DNA from: Amaricoccus solimangrovi
GTDB lineage: Bacteria; Pseudomonadota; Alphaproteobacteria; Rhodobacterales; Rhodobacteraceae
Direction of reading: 5' to 3'
Length of the DNA stretch: 64,000 nt
Assembly (NCBI RefSeq): GCF_006385685.1
Contig: NZ_VFRP01000002.1
Span: forward strand, 361,386 to 425,385
The notes beneath the pieces were generated by a model that did not search any database, was not told the DNA's origin, and saw only the letters and a list, made by a program, of their open reading frames with translations. Shown here piece by piece: positions 15,717 to 23,678 of the stretch. The translations under genes were made by a program, and so were the position numbers. How positions within the stretch are numbered: position 1 is the first letter of the stretch; each line of letters starts with the position of its first letter.

Positions 15717-17003
15717 TCAGGCCGCCTGCGTCCTGTGCAGGACCGGCCGCGACCGCTCGCGGGCCGCGTGTTGCGACAGATGGCGGATCACCGTGTCCGA
15801 CAGCGGCTCCGCCTTGGCTCCCATGGTCAGCGCGAACCGGCTGGCGCTGACCAGAAAGCGCGGTGGCAGGTCGGGGATCCTGCCATTCATCAGTTCCACC
15901 GCGCCGCGGCGGATGCGTGCCTCGTCCTCGCGGCCGTAGGGGATCACGTCGACCAGGGCGCGCTGGGCGAGATTGCGGCGCGGCTGGAAGGCGATCTCGT
16001 CCACCACCGCCGGGATGATCCGGTTGGCCGAGGACAGGAGCGGCGTGGGAATGCGCCCGCCCCTCCCCGTCCCGTACAGGTCGCGCCAGACCTCGCGCGC
16101 CTTGGCGGCGTCCTGGGCGAAACCCATCCGGCGCATCATCTCGGCGAGGATCAGGCCACGGAGAAAGCCGGTCGGATGCGCGCCGCCGGGCCGGTAGGTC
16201 ACCACCTTGGGCCCGGGATGGGCGAGAAAATCCATCATTCCCCAGGCCGAGGCGGTGCCGCCGAGCAGCAGCGCCGCGAGATCGGCGAAGATCTCCTTGT
16301 GCCAGCGGCGATAGACCGTCGCCACCAGCGGGTCGGCGCGGCCACCGACGAGGCGCCGCGTCACCGCCTGCTCGGTCTCCTGCCAGACGCCGAGATCGGC
16401 CTGCAGGTTGTGCGCGACCTCGTGGAGGAACACCGACTGCCAGGGGTTGTCGCGGTCCCAGGGGATGCGGATGACCGGAAACGGATTGGACTCGCCGAGG
16501 AGCCGCGCCAGCGCCACGCCCCGGCGCATCGTGGCCGGGGAATAGCCGTGTTCCATGTAGGTCAGCGGACGCAGGATCCCGTGGTCGAAGACCATCGGCG
16601 CCACCGCCAGCACCGCGGCGTAGCAATCCGCGGCGATGGCGTCGTGCGCCGCGAGGGCCGCTGCGAAACCGCCGTTCCGCTGGGCGAAGATCTCGTGGAT
16701 CATCCCGAAGGTGCGACGCGCGCGATCGACCTCGCGCTCGGCCAGCGCGATGGCCACCAGAACGCCGCGCGGGTTCCCCGACCCCGCTTTGCGACGCACG
16801 AAGTCGACACGGGTGCCGATCTGCCGGTGAATGGCGGCGAGCCTGCTGTTCGCGGCGCGGAAATGCGCGGGGCTGGGCGCGAAGCCGGCGTGGGTTTCGG
16901 GGATCCCGATTCGGCGCGGCGTCAGCGCGGTCAGCCGACGGGACCGGGCCGAGAGCGCCCGGACCTTGGCGTCGATGAACTCCGCTGTCGCGACCGCGAT
17001 CAT
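15717..17003 (-). CDS. Putative zinc metallopeptidase-like protein (HEVAH motif)
   Basis: 428 aa. A zincin signature is present: HEVAH at residues 194-198 in SVFLHEVAHNLQADLG, with a downstream WHKEIFADLAALLLGG in which E237 (and D241) is placed where the third zinc ligand of gluzincins normally sits. Upstream is a long helical region without a signal peptide; the C-terminus is basic. The rest does not match a peptidase family I can name, so activity is inferred from the motif alone. Second gene of the operon, 33 bases after the acidic/cationic protein gene, which could be its substrate (inference). Confidence 0.72.
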   Translation of the reverse strand: MIAVATAEFIDAKVRALSARSRRLTALTPRRIGIPETHAGFAPSPAHFRAANSRLAAIHRQIGTRVDFVRRKAGSGNPRGVLVAIALAEREVDRARRTFGMIHEIFAQRNGGFAAALAAHDAIAADCYAAVLAVAPMVFDHGILRPLTYMEHGYSPATMRRGVALARLLGESNPFPVIRIPWDRDNPWQSVFLHEVAHNLQADLGVWQETEQAVTRRLVGGRADPLVATVYRRWHKEIFADLAALLLGGTASAWGMMDFLAHPGPKVVTYRPGGAHPTGFLRGLILAEMMRRMGFAQDAAKAREVWRDLYGTGRGGRIPTPLLSSANRIIPAVVDEIAFQPRRNLAQRALVDVIPYGREDEARIRRGAVELMNGRIPDLPPRFLVSASRFALTMGAKAEPLSDTVIRHLSQHAARERSRPVLHRTQAA

Positions 17004-17036
17004 GGTCGGGATCCTCCAGGTTCAAGAGCCCGCGGC

Positions 17037-17966
17037 TCAGGCCGCGCTGATCGTGATGCGGGCGGGACCGGCGATCGTGAAGCTCCTCGAGCCGGTCATG
17101 CCCGGCCGGGCCACGCCCGCCTTCCTGACCGCGACGACCGCCCTGCGCGACGGCCGGGCCAGTTTCGCGGTCATCGCGGGGCTGCGTGCGACCTTGCCCG
17201 CGGCGGCCTTGACCACCTTCGTGCGCAGCGGCGCCGGCGTGCCCTTGCGGGCGGCGATCTTCTTCGAGGACCGGACGATCTTCGGCAGCGCCCGCACGGC
17301 CTTCGGCCCCTGCGCGCGCACCAGCGTCTTCGCCGCCGCCTTGACGTCCCTGACCGCCTTCTTGCGGGCGACCGGACTCATCGTCTTGGCCCGGCCCTTC
17401 AGCATGGTGCGGGCGCCGATCGTCGCCACGATGGGCAGCGCGCGCGGATCGCGGGCGGCGAGCTCCGCGAAGGCCTCGAGCGCCTCCTCCTCGCTGGCCC
17501 CCTCCATCCGCAGCTTGCCGAGCAGCTGGGCCGCCTTGGCACCCATCTGCGCGTAGGGATGCGGGATCTTCGAGAGGATCGGGCCGGCGACGCGGGCAAC
17601 CTTGCCGATGACCGGCGCCACCTTCTTGACGCCCGCCTTTATCGCCTTGAACAGCTTGCCGAAGAACTCGTCCTCGTCCTCCGCGGCGAGCGCGTAGGCC
17701 AGCGCGGAGTCGAACATGTCCTCCTCGTAGCCGCCGCCCTCGTCGAACTCGTCGTATTCGTCGAACTCGTCATAGGCGTCCGCCGCGTCGCCGAAATCGC
17801 CCATCGCCTCGAGCTCGTCGTATTCGTCGAACTCGTCATAGGCGTCCATCTCGTCGTACTGGTCGAAATCCTCGTATTCGTCGAATTCGTCGCCGAAGGC
17901 GTCCGCAGCGCCTTCGGCCTCGTCGTAGGCGAGATCGTCGAACATGTCTTCCTCGTAGAGAGCCAT
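17037..17966 (-). CDS. Two-faced protein: acidic repeat N-terminus, amphipathic segment, cationic C-terminus
   Basis: First gene of the operon, 309 aa, strong AGGAAGGAG site. Residues 1-100 are extremely acidic and built from Y/F-D-E repeats (AYDEFDEYDEF occurs twice in similar form, 22 residues apart). Residues 101-152 form a Lys-rich amphipathic stretch resembling membrane-active peptides (FFGKLFKAIKAGVKKVAPVI, GKVARVAGPILSKIPHPYAQ). A short mixed-charge helix follows (EGASEEEALEAFAELA), then about 120 strongly basic residues (Lys/Arg/Ala/Pro, histone-like). Possible roles: a scaffold, a nucleic-acid binder, or a precursor whose acidic half masks a cationic active part. The last would suit the two proteases in the operon, but this is inference. 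Confidence 0.75.
   Translation of the reverse strand: MALYEEDMFDDLAYDEAEGAADAFGDEFDEYEDFDQYDEMDAYDEFDEYDELEAMGDFGDAADAYDEFDEYDEFDEGGGYEEDMFDSALAYALAAEDEDEFFGKLFKAIKAGVKKVAPVIGKVARVAGPILSKIPHPYAQMGAKAAQLLGKLRMEGASEEEALEAFAELAARDPRALPIVATIGARTMLKGRAKTMSPVARKKAVRDVKAAAKTLVRAQGPKAVRALPKIVRSSKKIAARKGTPAPLRTKVVKAAAGKVARSPAMTAKLARPSRRAVVAVRKAGVARPGMTGSRSFTIAGPARITISAA
17748..17847. repeat. Short tandem duplication in the acidic region (34-bp units, 66-bp period)
   Basis: The 34-bp stretch at 17748-17781 recurs at 17814-17847; both begin CTCGTCGTATTCGTCGAACT. The 66-bp period equals 22 codons, so the duplication is in frame and doubles the AYDEFDEYDE block of the acidic domain. The identical DNA, not just protein, suggests a recent or ongoing slippage/duplication. 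Confidence 0.8.
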
Positions 17967-18296
17967 TTCGACACTCCTTCCTGGCTGCTACTGGGACGGC
18001 TTCCTCGGGCCGACGGCCCGGCTACCGCGCGGGAGCGCGGAAATTCGGCCCCGCGACCAGAGGATGAACCCCGGTGGCGCGCACGACAATTCGCCCTGCC
18101 GGGTGCCCCCTCCCGGGAACCCGTTGCCTCCTACCCGCTTCATGGCTCCCGCCTCGGGGTCCCCCAAACGGGTCATCTGGCTCAGTGAGGTAGGATCAAC
18201 GTCCTTCCCGGCCGGTGGCTGATCGCGCCGCTCGGGTCTCCGCTCCGCCGCCCCTCCGCATCGGCGGGCGCGCGCGCATTCGCGGCTCAGTTGACT
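17967..18296. other. Leader/promoter region of the minus-strand operon
   Basis: A 330-base gap between the stop of the wHTH/cyclase-like regulator and the first operon gene. It should hold the operon promoter on the minus strand. A GC hairpin (CGGGCCGACGGCCCGG, about 18007-18022) lies in the likely leader without a T-run. A 62-codon minus-strand ORF (17988-18176) is open but has no protein-like composition or clear ribosome site. No operator, riboswitch or convincing -35/-10 pair was identified. Confidence 0.4.
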
Positions 18297-20405
18297 CTAT
18301 TCCGGCAGACCGCTTACCCGAAAGTCGTGGATCATGTCAGAGGAGCCCTGGAATTTTCCTCTATAGCTCTGAAAGCCCGCGATACGAAATCCCGGTTGCG
18401 CTCCAAGAAGTTTTCTTGCCTCCGCTCTGGCCTCATCCAGACGGCGCATTCTTGCCAAGGCGGATATCTTCTGAAGCTTCAAGGCGAATATGTTCGAGTT
18501 GTGTTTCAAGCCTTCCTCTGCGATCTCCAACGCCTTCTGATAGTCGCCGAGGCCGGCATAGGCGGTGGCCAAGGCGTGGAATGTCCGGAAGATCAGCGGA
18601 TCCCGCGGGTTCAGACGAAACGCGCGTTCGCCGAACTCGAGGCCGCGGCGCGGATCGCCGAAGAAGGATTCCAGGAAGCTGCGCGACGTCCAGGCCCAGG
18701 CAAAGCTGGGGCAATCCTCCACGGCATGGGCCACCAGTTCCATGCCCCGCTGGACATCGAGCATGTGGAAGGCAAGCGAATACCCCGCGTATGCTTCGGT
18801 TTCGAGGTCACGCTGCATGCTTTCGAGGGCCTCCCTGCAAAGGCCCGCCCCCTCTTCGCGGAGTTTCCTGTGCTCTTCAGGCGACTGCCACGCGACCTGC
18901 AAGGTCGTACACCATGCCAGTATCGCTCTTGCACCGGCGAAGTCAGGATAGACTTCGATCGCCTTTCGCAAGAGGGTCCTGGCCTCGGTAATTCTCGCGC
19001 AACGCAGATGGCCGAGCGCATTGAGGTATAGATCGTAAGACGTGCGGTCGTCCGGTCGCTTTCGGGTCGATTTCCGGATCTCGGCGGATTGTACCCGCGG
19101 CGCGACGGCCCGGACGACTTCGCCGACGATCCTGTCCTGAAGGTCGAAGACGTCCCCAAGCTCGCCGTCGTACCTGTCGGCCCAGATCTGCCTTCCGTCC
19201 GCCGCGTCGGCCAGCCGCGCCGATATCCTTACGTGCTCTCCGGAGCGTCGCACACTGCCTTCCACGATGTACCTCACGCCGAGTTCCCGGCCGATCCGGC
19301 GGATATCCATCGCCAGCCCCTTGTAGGTGAAGGCCGAATTGCGCGCGATGACGAAGAGCCACGGAACGCTCGAGAGCGCCGTGGTCAGATCGTCGGTCAG
19401 TCCGTCGGCGAGGAATTCGTCCTCGGCGTTCCCCGAAAGCGCCTTCAGGGGCAAGATGGCGATCGACGGCTTGTCCGGAAGTTCAGGCCGTGGCCGCCTC
19501 GGTATCGCAGCGACGCCGATTTCGATCTCGAACACCTTGAGAGGCCGTTGAACGCTGTTGAGCGTCCGCCGCCCTCGGTCCCTGAAAGCGAGGTCCAGTC
19601 GTCCGTTGACGTCTTCGAAGACGCTGGCGGAGACCGCGATCGCGCCCGGCGCCGCCATGTCTTCGAGGCACGACGCGATGTCGACGCTGTCGCCGGAGAT
19701 ATCGCCGTCGTCCTCGATGACGTCGCCGGCGTGCACGCCAATCCGAAACATGGCCCGATCGGCCGATCCCAGCCTCTGGTTTCGCTCCACGGCGATCTTC
19801 TGCAAAGCCACGGCGCATGCGACCGCCTCCAGGACCGAAGGGAATTCCGCCAGGAACCCGTCCCCCATGTTCCTGACGACGCGGCCATGATGCAGTGCGA
19901 GATGGGGCTCGAAGGCATTGATGTGCCCCTTCACGGTCCGGACCGCGCCGCCGCCGTCGCGCCGCGCCCACGTGCCGGAGCCGACGACGCCGGCCGCGAG
20001 GATCGCGGCGAGCCTCGGTTTCGAAGGTGTGTCGCTGTGCCCCCCCGCCGCGCTCTCGGCCGATGTCCCGGTGGCGATGTCCAACTGGTCGGTCGAAAAG
20101 CGGTAGCCGTGACGGGCGACGCTGCGGATTGCTGAACCGGCCCCTCCGGGGTCAAGCGCCCGGCGGGCCAGACTTGCCAGCCGATGCAGGGATGCCTCCG
20201 TGACGATGACATCCGGCCAAAGCGTATCCATCAGCTCATCCTTCGGAACGGCGCGGCCGGCGTTGCGGACAAGGTGGACAAGCAGATCAAAGACGCGAGG
20301 CTGAATGGCCACCGGCGCGCCCCGCAGCAAGAGCTCGCGAGCGTCCTCGTCAAGAACATAGGGCCCGAATGAATGACGCACCGGCTTGCCTCCGTGCCGA
20401 TTCAT
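18297..20405 (-). CDS. Winged-helix / degenerate adenylate-cyclase / TolB-like / TPR regulatory protein
   Basis: 702 aa, start at ATG 20405. Domains in order: an OmpR-type winged helix (about 10-104; FDLLVHLVRNAGRAVPKDEL, RSVARHGYRF); a class III nucleotide-cyclase fold (about 130-290; HHGRVVRNMGDGFLAEFPSV, RIGVHAGDVI); a TolB/FlgO-like region (about 305-440; SIAILPLKALSGNAEDEFLA, VRYIVEGSVRR); then TPR-type helices to the end. In the cyclase part the first metal-binding Asp of the usual 'AILAADVVGYS' is Gly139 (AILAAGVVGSG), while D182 remains, so catalysis is doubtful and a sensing or scaffolding role is more likely. It is transcribed toward the 6.7-18 kb operon and is the obvious candidate regulator. 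Confidence 0.85.
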   Translation of the reverse strand: MNRHGGKPVRHSFGPYVLDEDARELLLRGAPVAIQPRVFDLLVHLVRNAGRAVPKDELMDTLWPDVIVTEASLHRLASLARRALDPGGAGSAIRSVARHGYRFSTDQLDIATGTSAESAAGGHSDTPSKPRLAAILAAGVVGSGTWARRDGGGAVRTVKGHINAFEPHLALHHGRVVRNMGDGFLAEFPSVLEAVACAVALQKIAVERNQRLGSADRAMFRIGVHAGDVIEDDGDISGDSVDIASCLEDMAAPGAIAVSASVFEDVNGRLDLAFRDRGRRTLNSVQRPLKVFEIEIGVAAIPRRPRPELPDKPSIAILPLKALSGNAEDEFLADGLTDDLTTALSSVPWLFVIARNSAFTYKGLAMDIRRIGRELGVRYIVEGSVRRSGEHVRISARLADAADGRQIWADRYDGELGDVFDLQDRIVGEVVRAVAPRVQSAEIRKSTRKRPDDRTSYDLYLNALGHLRCARITEARTLLRKAIEVYPDFAGARAILAWCTTLQVAWQSPEEHRKLREEGAGLCREALESMQRDLETEAYAGYSLAFHMLDVQRGMELVAHAVEDCPSFAWAWTSRSFLESFFGDPRRGLEFGERAFRLNPRDPLIFRTFHALATAYAGLGDYQKALEIAEEGLKHNSNIFALKLQKISALARMRRLDEARAEARKLLGAQPGFRIAGFQSYRGKFQGSSDMIHDFRVSGLPE

Positions 20406-20856
20406 ACCCCGGAAGGCGGCCGCGGGTAAGCTCGCACGACCGCGTGGCCGCGCTGCGAAGCGCCGATGACCGGAGCGAAGGCTCGGGCCGGGATCACCTG
20501 CCGGCAGGCGCGGGCGCGCGTCCGGGTTCAGGCCGAAGCCTGGGAGGACAACGTGAGCCGGTGCGCCTTTGGCGGAAGGCGCACCGGGACCCCACCCTCT
20601 CCCCCCGCGTTGCTTCGATGGGCCGCGCCCAACCTTCCGACGACGTGCGCCAGCGAGGAGGCGTTGCTCCGCGCGCCTCCGCCATGCCGCGGATCGCCGG
20701 GATCTCCGCGTCGCCCGTGTGGGGGGAGGCGCGGCCTTCGCAGCCTGGACGACGCTCGCCCTCTGCCATTTCCCGGTGAACGCCGGATGCTTCCTGCTCC
20801 TCACCTCTCCCCATGGCCAGTGAGCCGCGGGCCAAGGCCTTGGGCTGGCTGCGACG
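20406..20856. other. Gene-free stretch
   Basis: About 450 bases with no ORF of protein-like composition on either strand. It presumably carries the promoter of the regulator at 18297-20405. No terminator or repeat noted. Confidence 0.4.
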
Positions 20857-21141
20857 TTACCGCTCGGAGCCGCCCATCATCGCCGCCATGTCCTCGGACG
20901 AGAAATGCACCATCAGATGCTCGTGCGGTTGGCCCGCGGCCATGATCCATGGCGCGAACGGATCGTCGAGGTTGTAGCTGGTCGTGATGCTCGCCGTCGC
21001 CTCGTCGAACTTCGGGATGTCATGGGGTGGCGCGCGGCCGGAGCCGGTCGCCACGAGTTCGCGCCGTCGGCGAAGGCGGAGCCTTGTACGCGCGCGGATG
21101 CAAGCGGAACTCCGCCCTGAGCCAAGAGGGCGAGGTGGCAT
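20857..21141 (-). CDS. Possible small protein or fragment, unknown
   Basis: An ORF of up to 94 codons whose last 55 residues look protein-like (FDEATASITTSYNLDDPFAP, then WIMAAGQPHEHLMVHFSSED and MAAMMGGSER), whereas the first 35 are Arg-rich and look non-coding. The true start is unclear; it may be a C-terminal remnant of a larger gene. Not recognised. It is divergent from the acyl-CoA ligase at 21246. Confidence 0.3.
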   Translation of the reverse strand: MPPRPLGSGRSSACIRARTRLRLRRRRELVATGSGRAPPHDIPKFDEATASITTSYNLDDPFAPWIMAAGQPHEHLMVHFSSEDMAAMMGGSER

Positions 21142-21245
21142 TCTGACAGGAATTGCCCCGGTCGGCGATCGATTGTGCTATTCTTCGGACATCCGGGCGC
21201 GGACGCTCACGGCGACTTTCAAGCTCGACCAGCGGGAGGGGGTCC

Positions 21246-22865
21246 ATGAGACCATTCCTCACATTGCATGATCCGACGGCCGCGCGGGAGTACTATGACC
21301 GGGGTCTCTGGGCGTCGGATACCTTCTACACGCTGATGGCCGGACACGCGGAAGCCCGGCCGGACGCGCCGGCGCTGCGCGACGGCCGGACCCAGCTCGA
21401 CTGGCGCGCGCTGAAGGGCCGGGTCGACGCGATGGCCGCTTCGTTCCGGGGAACAGGGATCGGTGCCGGGGATCGCGTCTCGATCTGGATGTCGAACCGG
21501 GTCGAGGCGGTGATCACCTTCCTCGCCTGCTCGCGCGAAGGCATCGCCTGCAATCCGTCGCTGCACAGGAGCCATACCTGCGCGGAGATCGTCGACCTGC
21601 TGACGGAACTGCGCGCCAGCGCGCTCGTCACCGAGGATGGGTGGGGCGCCGACGGAGACGCGCGCGACTTCGACGCGATGGCTGGGAAACTGTCGTTCCT
21701 GCGGAAGGTCTACAAGCCGGGCGACTTTCCCATCTGCGGCGCCGGTCCCGGGCAACCTCCGCATTCCAATCCGGACAGCGTCGTCTATCTCGCCTTCACC
21801 TCCGGCACCACCGGCAGGCCGAAGTGCGTCATGCACTCGTGCAACACACTGCTGGCCAATGCCCGGGACCTGGCGCGCGATTGGGGGCTTTCGGAGGATT
21901 CCGCGATCCTGACACTGAGCCCGCTCTCGCATCACATCGCCTGGGTCGCCGTCGGCCAATGGCTCGTGTGCGGCGGACGGCTGATCACCAACGATCCGCC
22001 GGCGGGCGTGACGCCGATGGGATGGATGGTCGAGACCGGCGCGACCTATGTGCTGGGCGTCCCGTTACATGCGATGGACATTCTCGCCGAGCAGAAGAAG
22101 ACCGGCCTCGAGCGGCTGGGGCGGGTCGAAACCTTCTACATGGCCGGCTCGCCGATCCCCGAGGTCGTGGCCGAGGCCTTCGTCGAGCAGGGCATCGCGC
22201 CGCAGAACATCTACGGAATGACCGAGTGCTCCTCCCACCAGTATACCCATCCCTCGGACCCGAAGGACGTCTGGATCCGGACCTGTGGCCGGGGTGGACG
22301 CGCCTACGAGGTGAAGATCTGGGATCCCGAGGAACCCGACCGGGAGATGCCGCCGGGCCAGTCCGGCAATATCGGCGGGCGCGGCGCGGCCATGATGCTG
22401 GGATATTTCGCCAACCAGGCGGCGACCGAGCAGACCTTCAACCGGCATGGCTACCTGCTGTCCGGCGATCTCGGCTCGTTCGACGACCAGGGCAACTTGC
22501 GGATCGATGGCCGGATCAAGGATCTCGTCATCCGCGGCGGCCACAACATCTATCCGGCGCGGATCGAGTCCCTGGCGCTGACCCACCCCGGCGTCGAGAA
22601 GGTCGCGGCCTTCGGCGTTCCCGATGACCGTCTGGGCGAGAAGGTCTGCCTCGCGGTGATCGGAGAGGTCCGCGCGGAGGAGATGCTGGAGCATCTCGCC
22701 CGGGCCGGCCTGTCGAAATTCGACATGCCCGAATGGTATGCCACGGTCGCCGAGTTCCCGTTGACCGCGAGCGGCAAGATCCTCAAGCGCGAACTGACGG
22801 ACATGGTCAGGCGCGGCGACCTGCGGCCGGAGCCAGTGCGCTTCGCCGGAAAGAGCCTCGTGTAG
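21246..22865 (+). CDS. AMP-dependent acyl/aryl-CoA ligase
   Basis: ANL-superfamily enzyme that activates a carboxylic acid as acyl-AMP and transfers it to CoA. 539 aa. Core motifs: FTSGTTGRPKCVMHS (phosphate loop, with Cys where Gly is usual), IYGMTECSSHQYTH (A5), GYLLSGDLGSFDDQGNLRID (A7), GRIKDLVIRGGHNIYPARIE (A8) and the catalytic Lys region PLTASGKILKREL (A10). ATG 21246 is preceded by GGGAGGGGG. Resembles cyclohexanecarboxylate/medium-chain ligases. It stands alone between a gene-free stretch and IS debris, so its substrate is not indicated by context. Confidence 0.88.
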   Translation: MRPFLTLHDPTAAREYYDRGLWASDTFYTLMAGHAEARPDAPALRDGRTQLDWRALKGRVDAMAASFRGTGIGAGDRVSIWMSNRVEAVITFLACSREGIACNPSLHRSHTCAEIVDLLTELRASALVTEDGWGADGDARDFDAMAGKLSFLRKVYKPGDFPICGAGPGQPPHSNPDSVVYLAFTSGTTGRPKCVMHSCNTLLANARDLARDWGLSEDSAILTLSPLSHHIAWVAVGQWLVCGGRLITNDPPAGVTPMGWMVETGATYVLGVPLHAMDILAEQKKTGLERLGRVETFYMAGSPIPEVVAEAFVEQGIAPQNIYGMTECSSHQYTHPSDPKDVWIRTCGRGGRAYEVKIWDPEEPDREMPPGQSGNIGGRGAAMMLGYFANQAATEQTFNRHGYLLSGDLGSFDDQGNLRIDGRIKDLVIRGGHNIYPARIESLALTHPGVEKVAAFGVPDDRLGEKVCLAVIGEVRAEEMLEHLARAGLSKFDMPEWYATVAEFPLTASGKILKRELTDMVRRGDLRPEPVRFAGKSLV

Positions 22866-22937
22866 GATCGCCTCGCAACGATCGGTCCGGGCCATGGAGC
22901 ATCCGGGGGCTTATCGTGTGATGTGCGCGCGGATTAA

Positions 22938-23004
22938 CGAGCCGCGCCACCGGCAGCGACGGATGCCGCGGATCGATCATTTCCCGCCTCCGGGCCGCGC
23001 TCAT
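22938..23004 (-). pseudogene. IS3-family OrfB, first 22 codons only
   Basis: Translates as MSAARRREMIDPRHPSLPVA followed by RL. This matches the conserved start of OrfB proteins in this IS3 group ('MIDp.hp.LPVarQC.LL'). After this the reading frame runs into unrelated sequence; the integrase core is missing. Confidence 0.7.
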
Positions 23005-23285
23005 CGTCCGGAGGCTCGCGCCAAAAAATCCCGCTCCACCAGGAGCTGGCCGATCTTGGCGTGCAACTTCTCGATCTCGCCTTCCTTCTCGGCCGCCTGC
23101 GCCTCGGCCTTCCCCGAGAACACCCCCGCCATCCCTTCGATGGCCTGCCGCTTCCACGTGTTGATCACCGTCGGGTGCACGCCATGCTTGACCACCAGTT
23201 CCGCGATTGTCGCCTCGCCACGAATGGCCTCCAGCGCCACCTTCGCCTTGAACTCGGCGCTGTACTTCTTCCGTTTGCCAGCCAC
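23001..23285 (-). CDS. IS3-family transposase OrfA
   Basis: 94-residue helix-turn-helix protein: AGKRKKYSAEFKAKVALEAI, RGEATIAELVVKHGVHPTVI and NTWKRQAIEGMAGVFSG, followed by the leucine-zipper-like KEGEIEKLHAKIGQLLVERD. I start it at GTG 23285 (GAGGATGAGGACAGC upstream); in-frame ATGs lie slightly upstream. Ends at TGA 23001, overlapping an ATG for orfB at 23004. A TTTTTTG run near its end (coding strand) could be a frameshift site for the OrfAB fusion. The partner is truncated, so it is non-functional for transposition. Confidence 0.85.
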   Translation of the reverse strand: MAGKRKKYSAEFKAKVALEAIRGEATIAELVVKHGVHPTVINTWKRQAIEGMAGVFSGKAEAQAAEKEGEIEKLHAKIGQLLVERDFLARASGR

Positions 23286-23336
23286 GCTGTCCGTCCTCAT
23301 CCTCATTGCCGGCAAGCTTAGCGCGGTGTCCGGATT

Positions 23337-23676
23337 TCAGGGACCACCTCTGGCGCTGCCGGTCCACGCGAGGAAGCTCGCCTCGTCGACGACCCACGCC
23401 TGCCAGCCAGTGCGTGGCACGAGCCGCGTCCAAGCACCATCGACCCAATAGGCGACGTTGCGGTCCCAGCCGGACCACAGGCCGGTGGCGCCGTCGGCGA
23501 CGATGTAGCGCGCCCCGTCCGCCGGGCTCGCCGGTGGCGCGGTCAGGTGCCGGTCGAGCACGGCGAGCTGCACGAGGCCCCTCGAGGAGCCGCAGGGCCT
23601 CATTGACGGTGACATGTTTCTGCGCCTGCGCCGCGAGGAGGTAGGGCAGCAGGAGGTGGGTGCTGGTGTCGGACAT
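23337..23676 (-). pseudogene. DUF2793 (GTA/phage-associated) gene, frameshifted and truncated
   Basis: Starts MSDTSTHLLLPYLLAAQAQK and HVTVNEALRLLE, then the matching continuation LVQLAVLDRHLTAPPASPAD, GARYIVADGATGLWSGW and DEASFLAWTG appears in a neighbouring frame. The shift sits at the run of four G (CCCC at 23578-23581 on the plus strand); removing one base restores the frame. The 3' end is cut by the IS3 left end at 23347. DUF2793 proteins occur next to GTA/phage tail genes in Rhodobacterales, consistent with the preceding gene. Confidence 0.8.
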
Positions 23677-23678
23677 GG

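Larger units (their letters stand above)
22938..23347 (-). mobile_element. IS3-family element, truncated after the start of orfB
   Basis: Reading on the minus strand, the element begins near 23347 with TGGTCCCTGAAATCC (5'-TG as in IS3-family ends), then carries a complete orfA and the first 22 codons of orfB before the sequence becomes unrelated near 22938. The far terminal repeat and the DDE part of orfB are absent, so it is immobile. Its left end cuts the DUF2793 pseudogene. Confidence 0.75.

Noticed and set aside
15582..18188. 868-codon plus-strand open frame opposite the HEVAH and acidic/cationic genes
   Set aside because: Low-complexity Arg/Gly/Pro composition and no start site; its valine/glutamate-rich end is only the complement of the acidic repeat region.
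23020..23036. T6G run in orfA as proof of programmed frameshifting
   Set aside because: The partner orfB is truncated after 22 codons and no stimulatory structure was identified, so only mentioned as a possibility.
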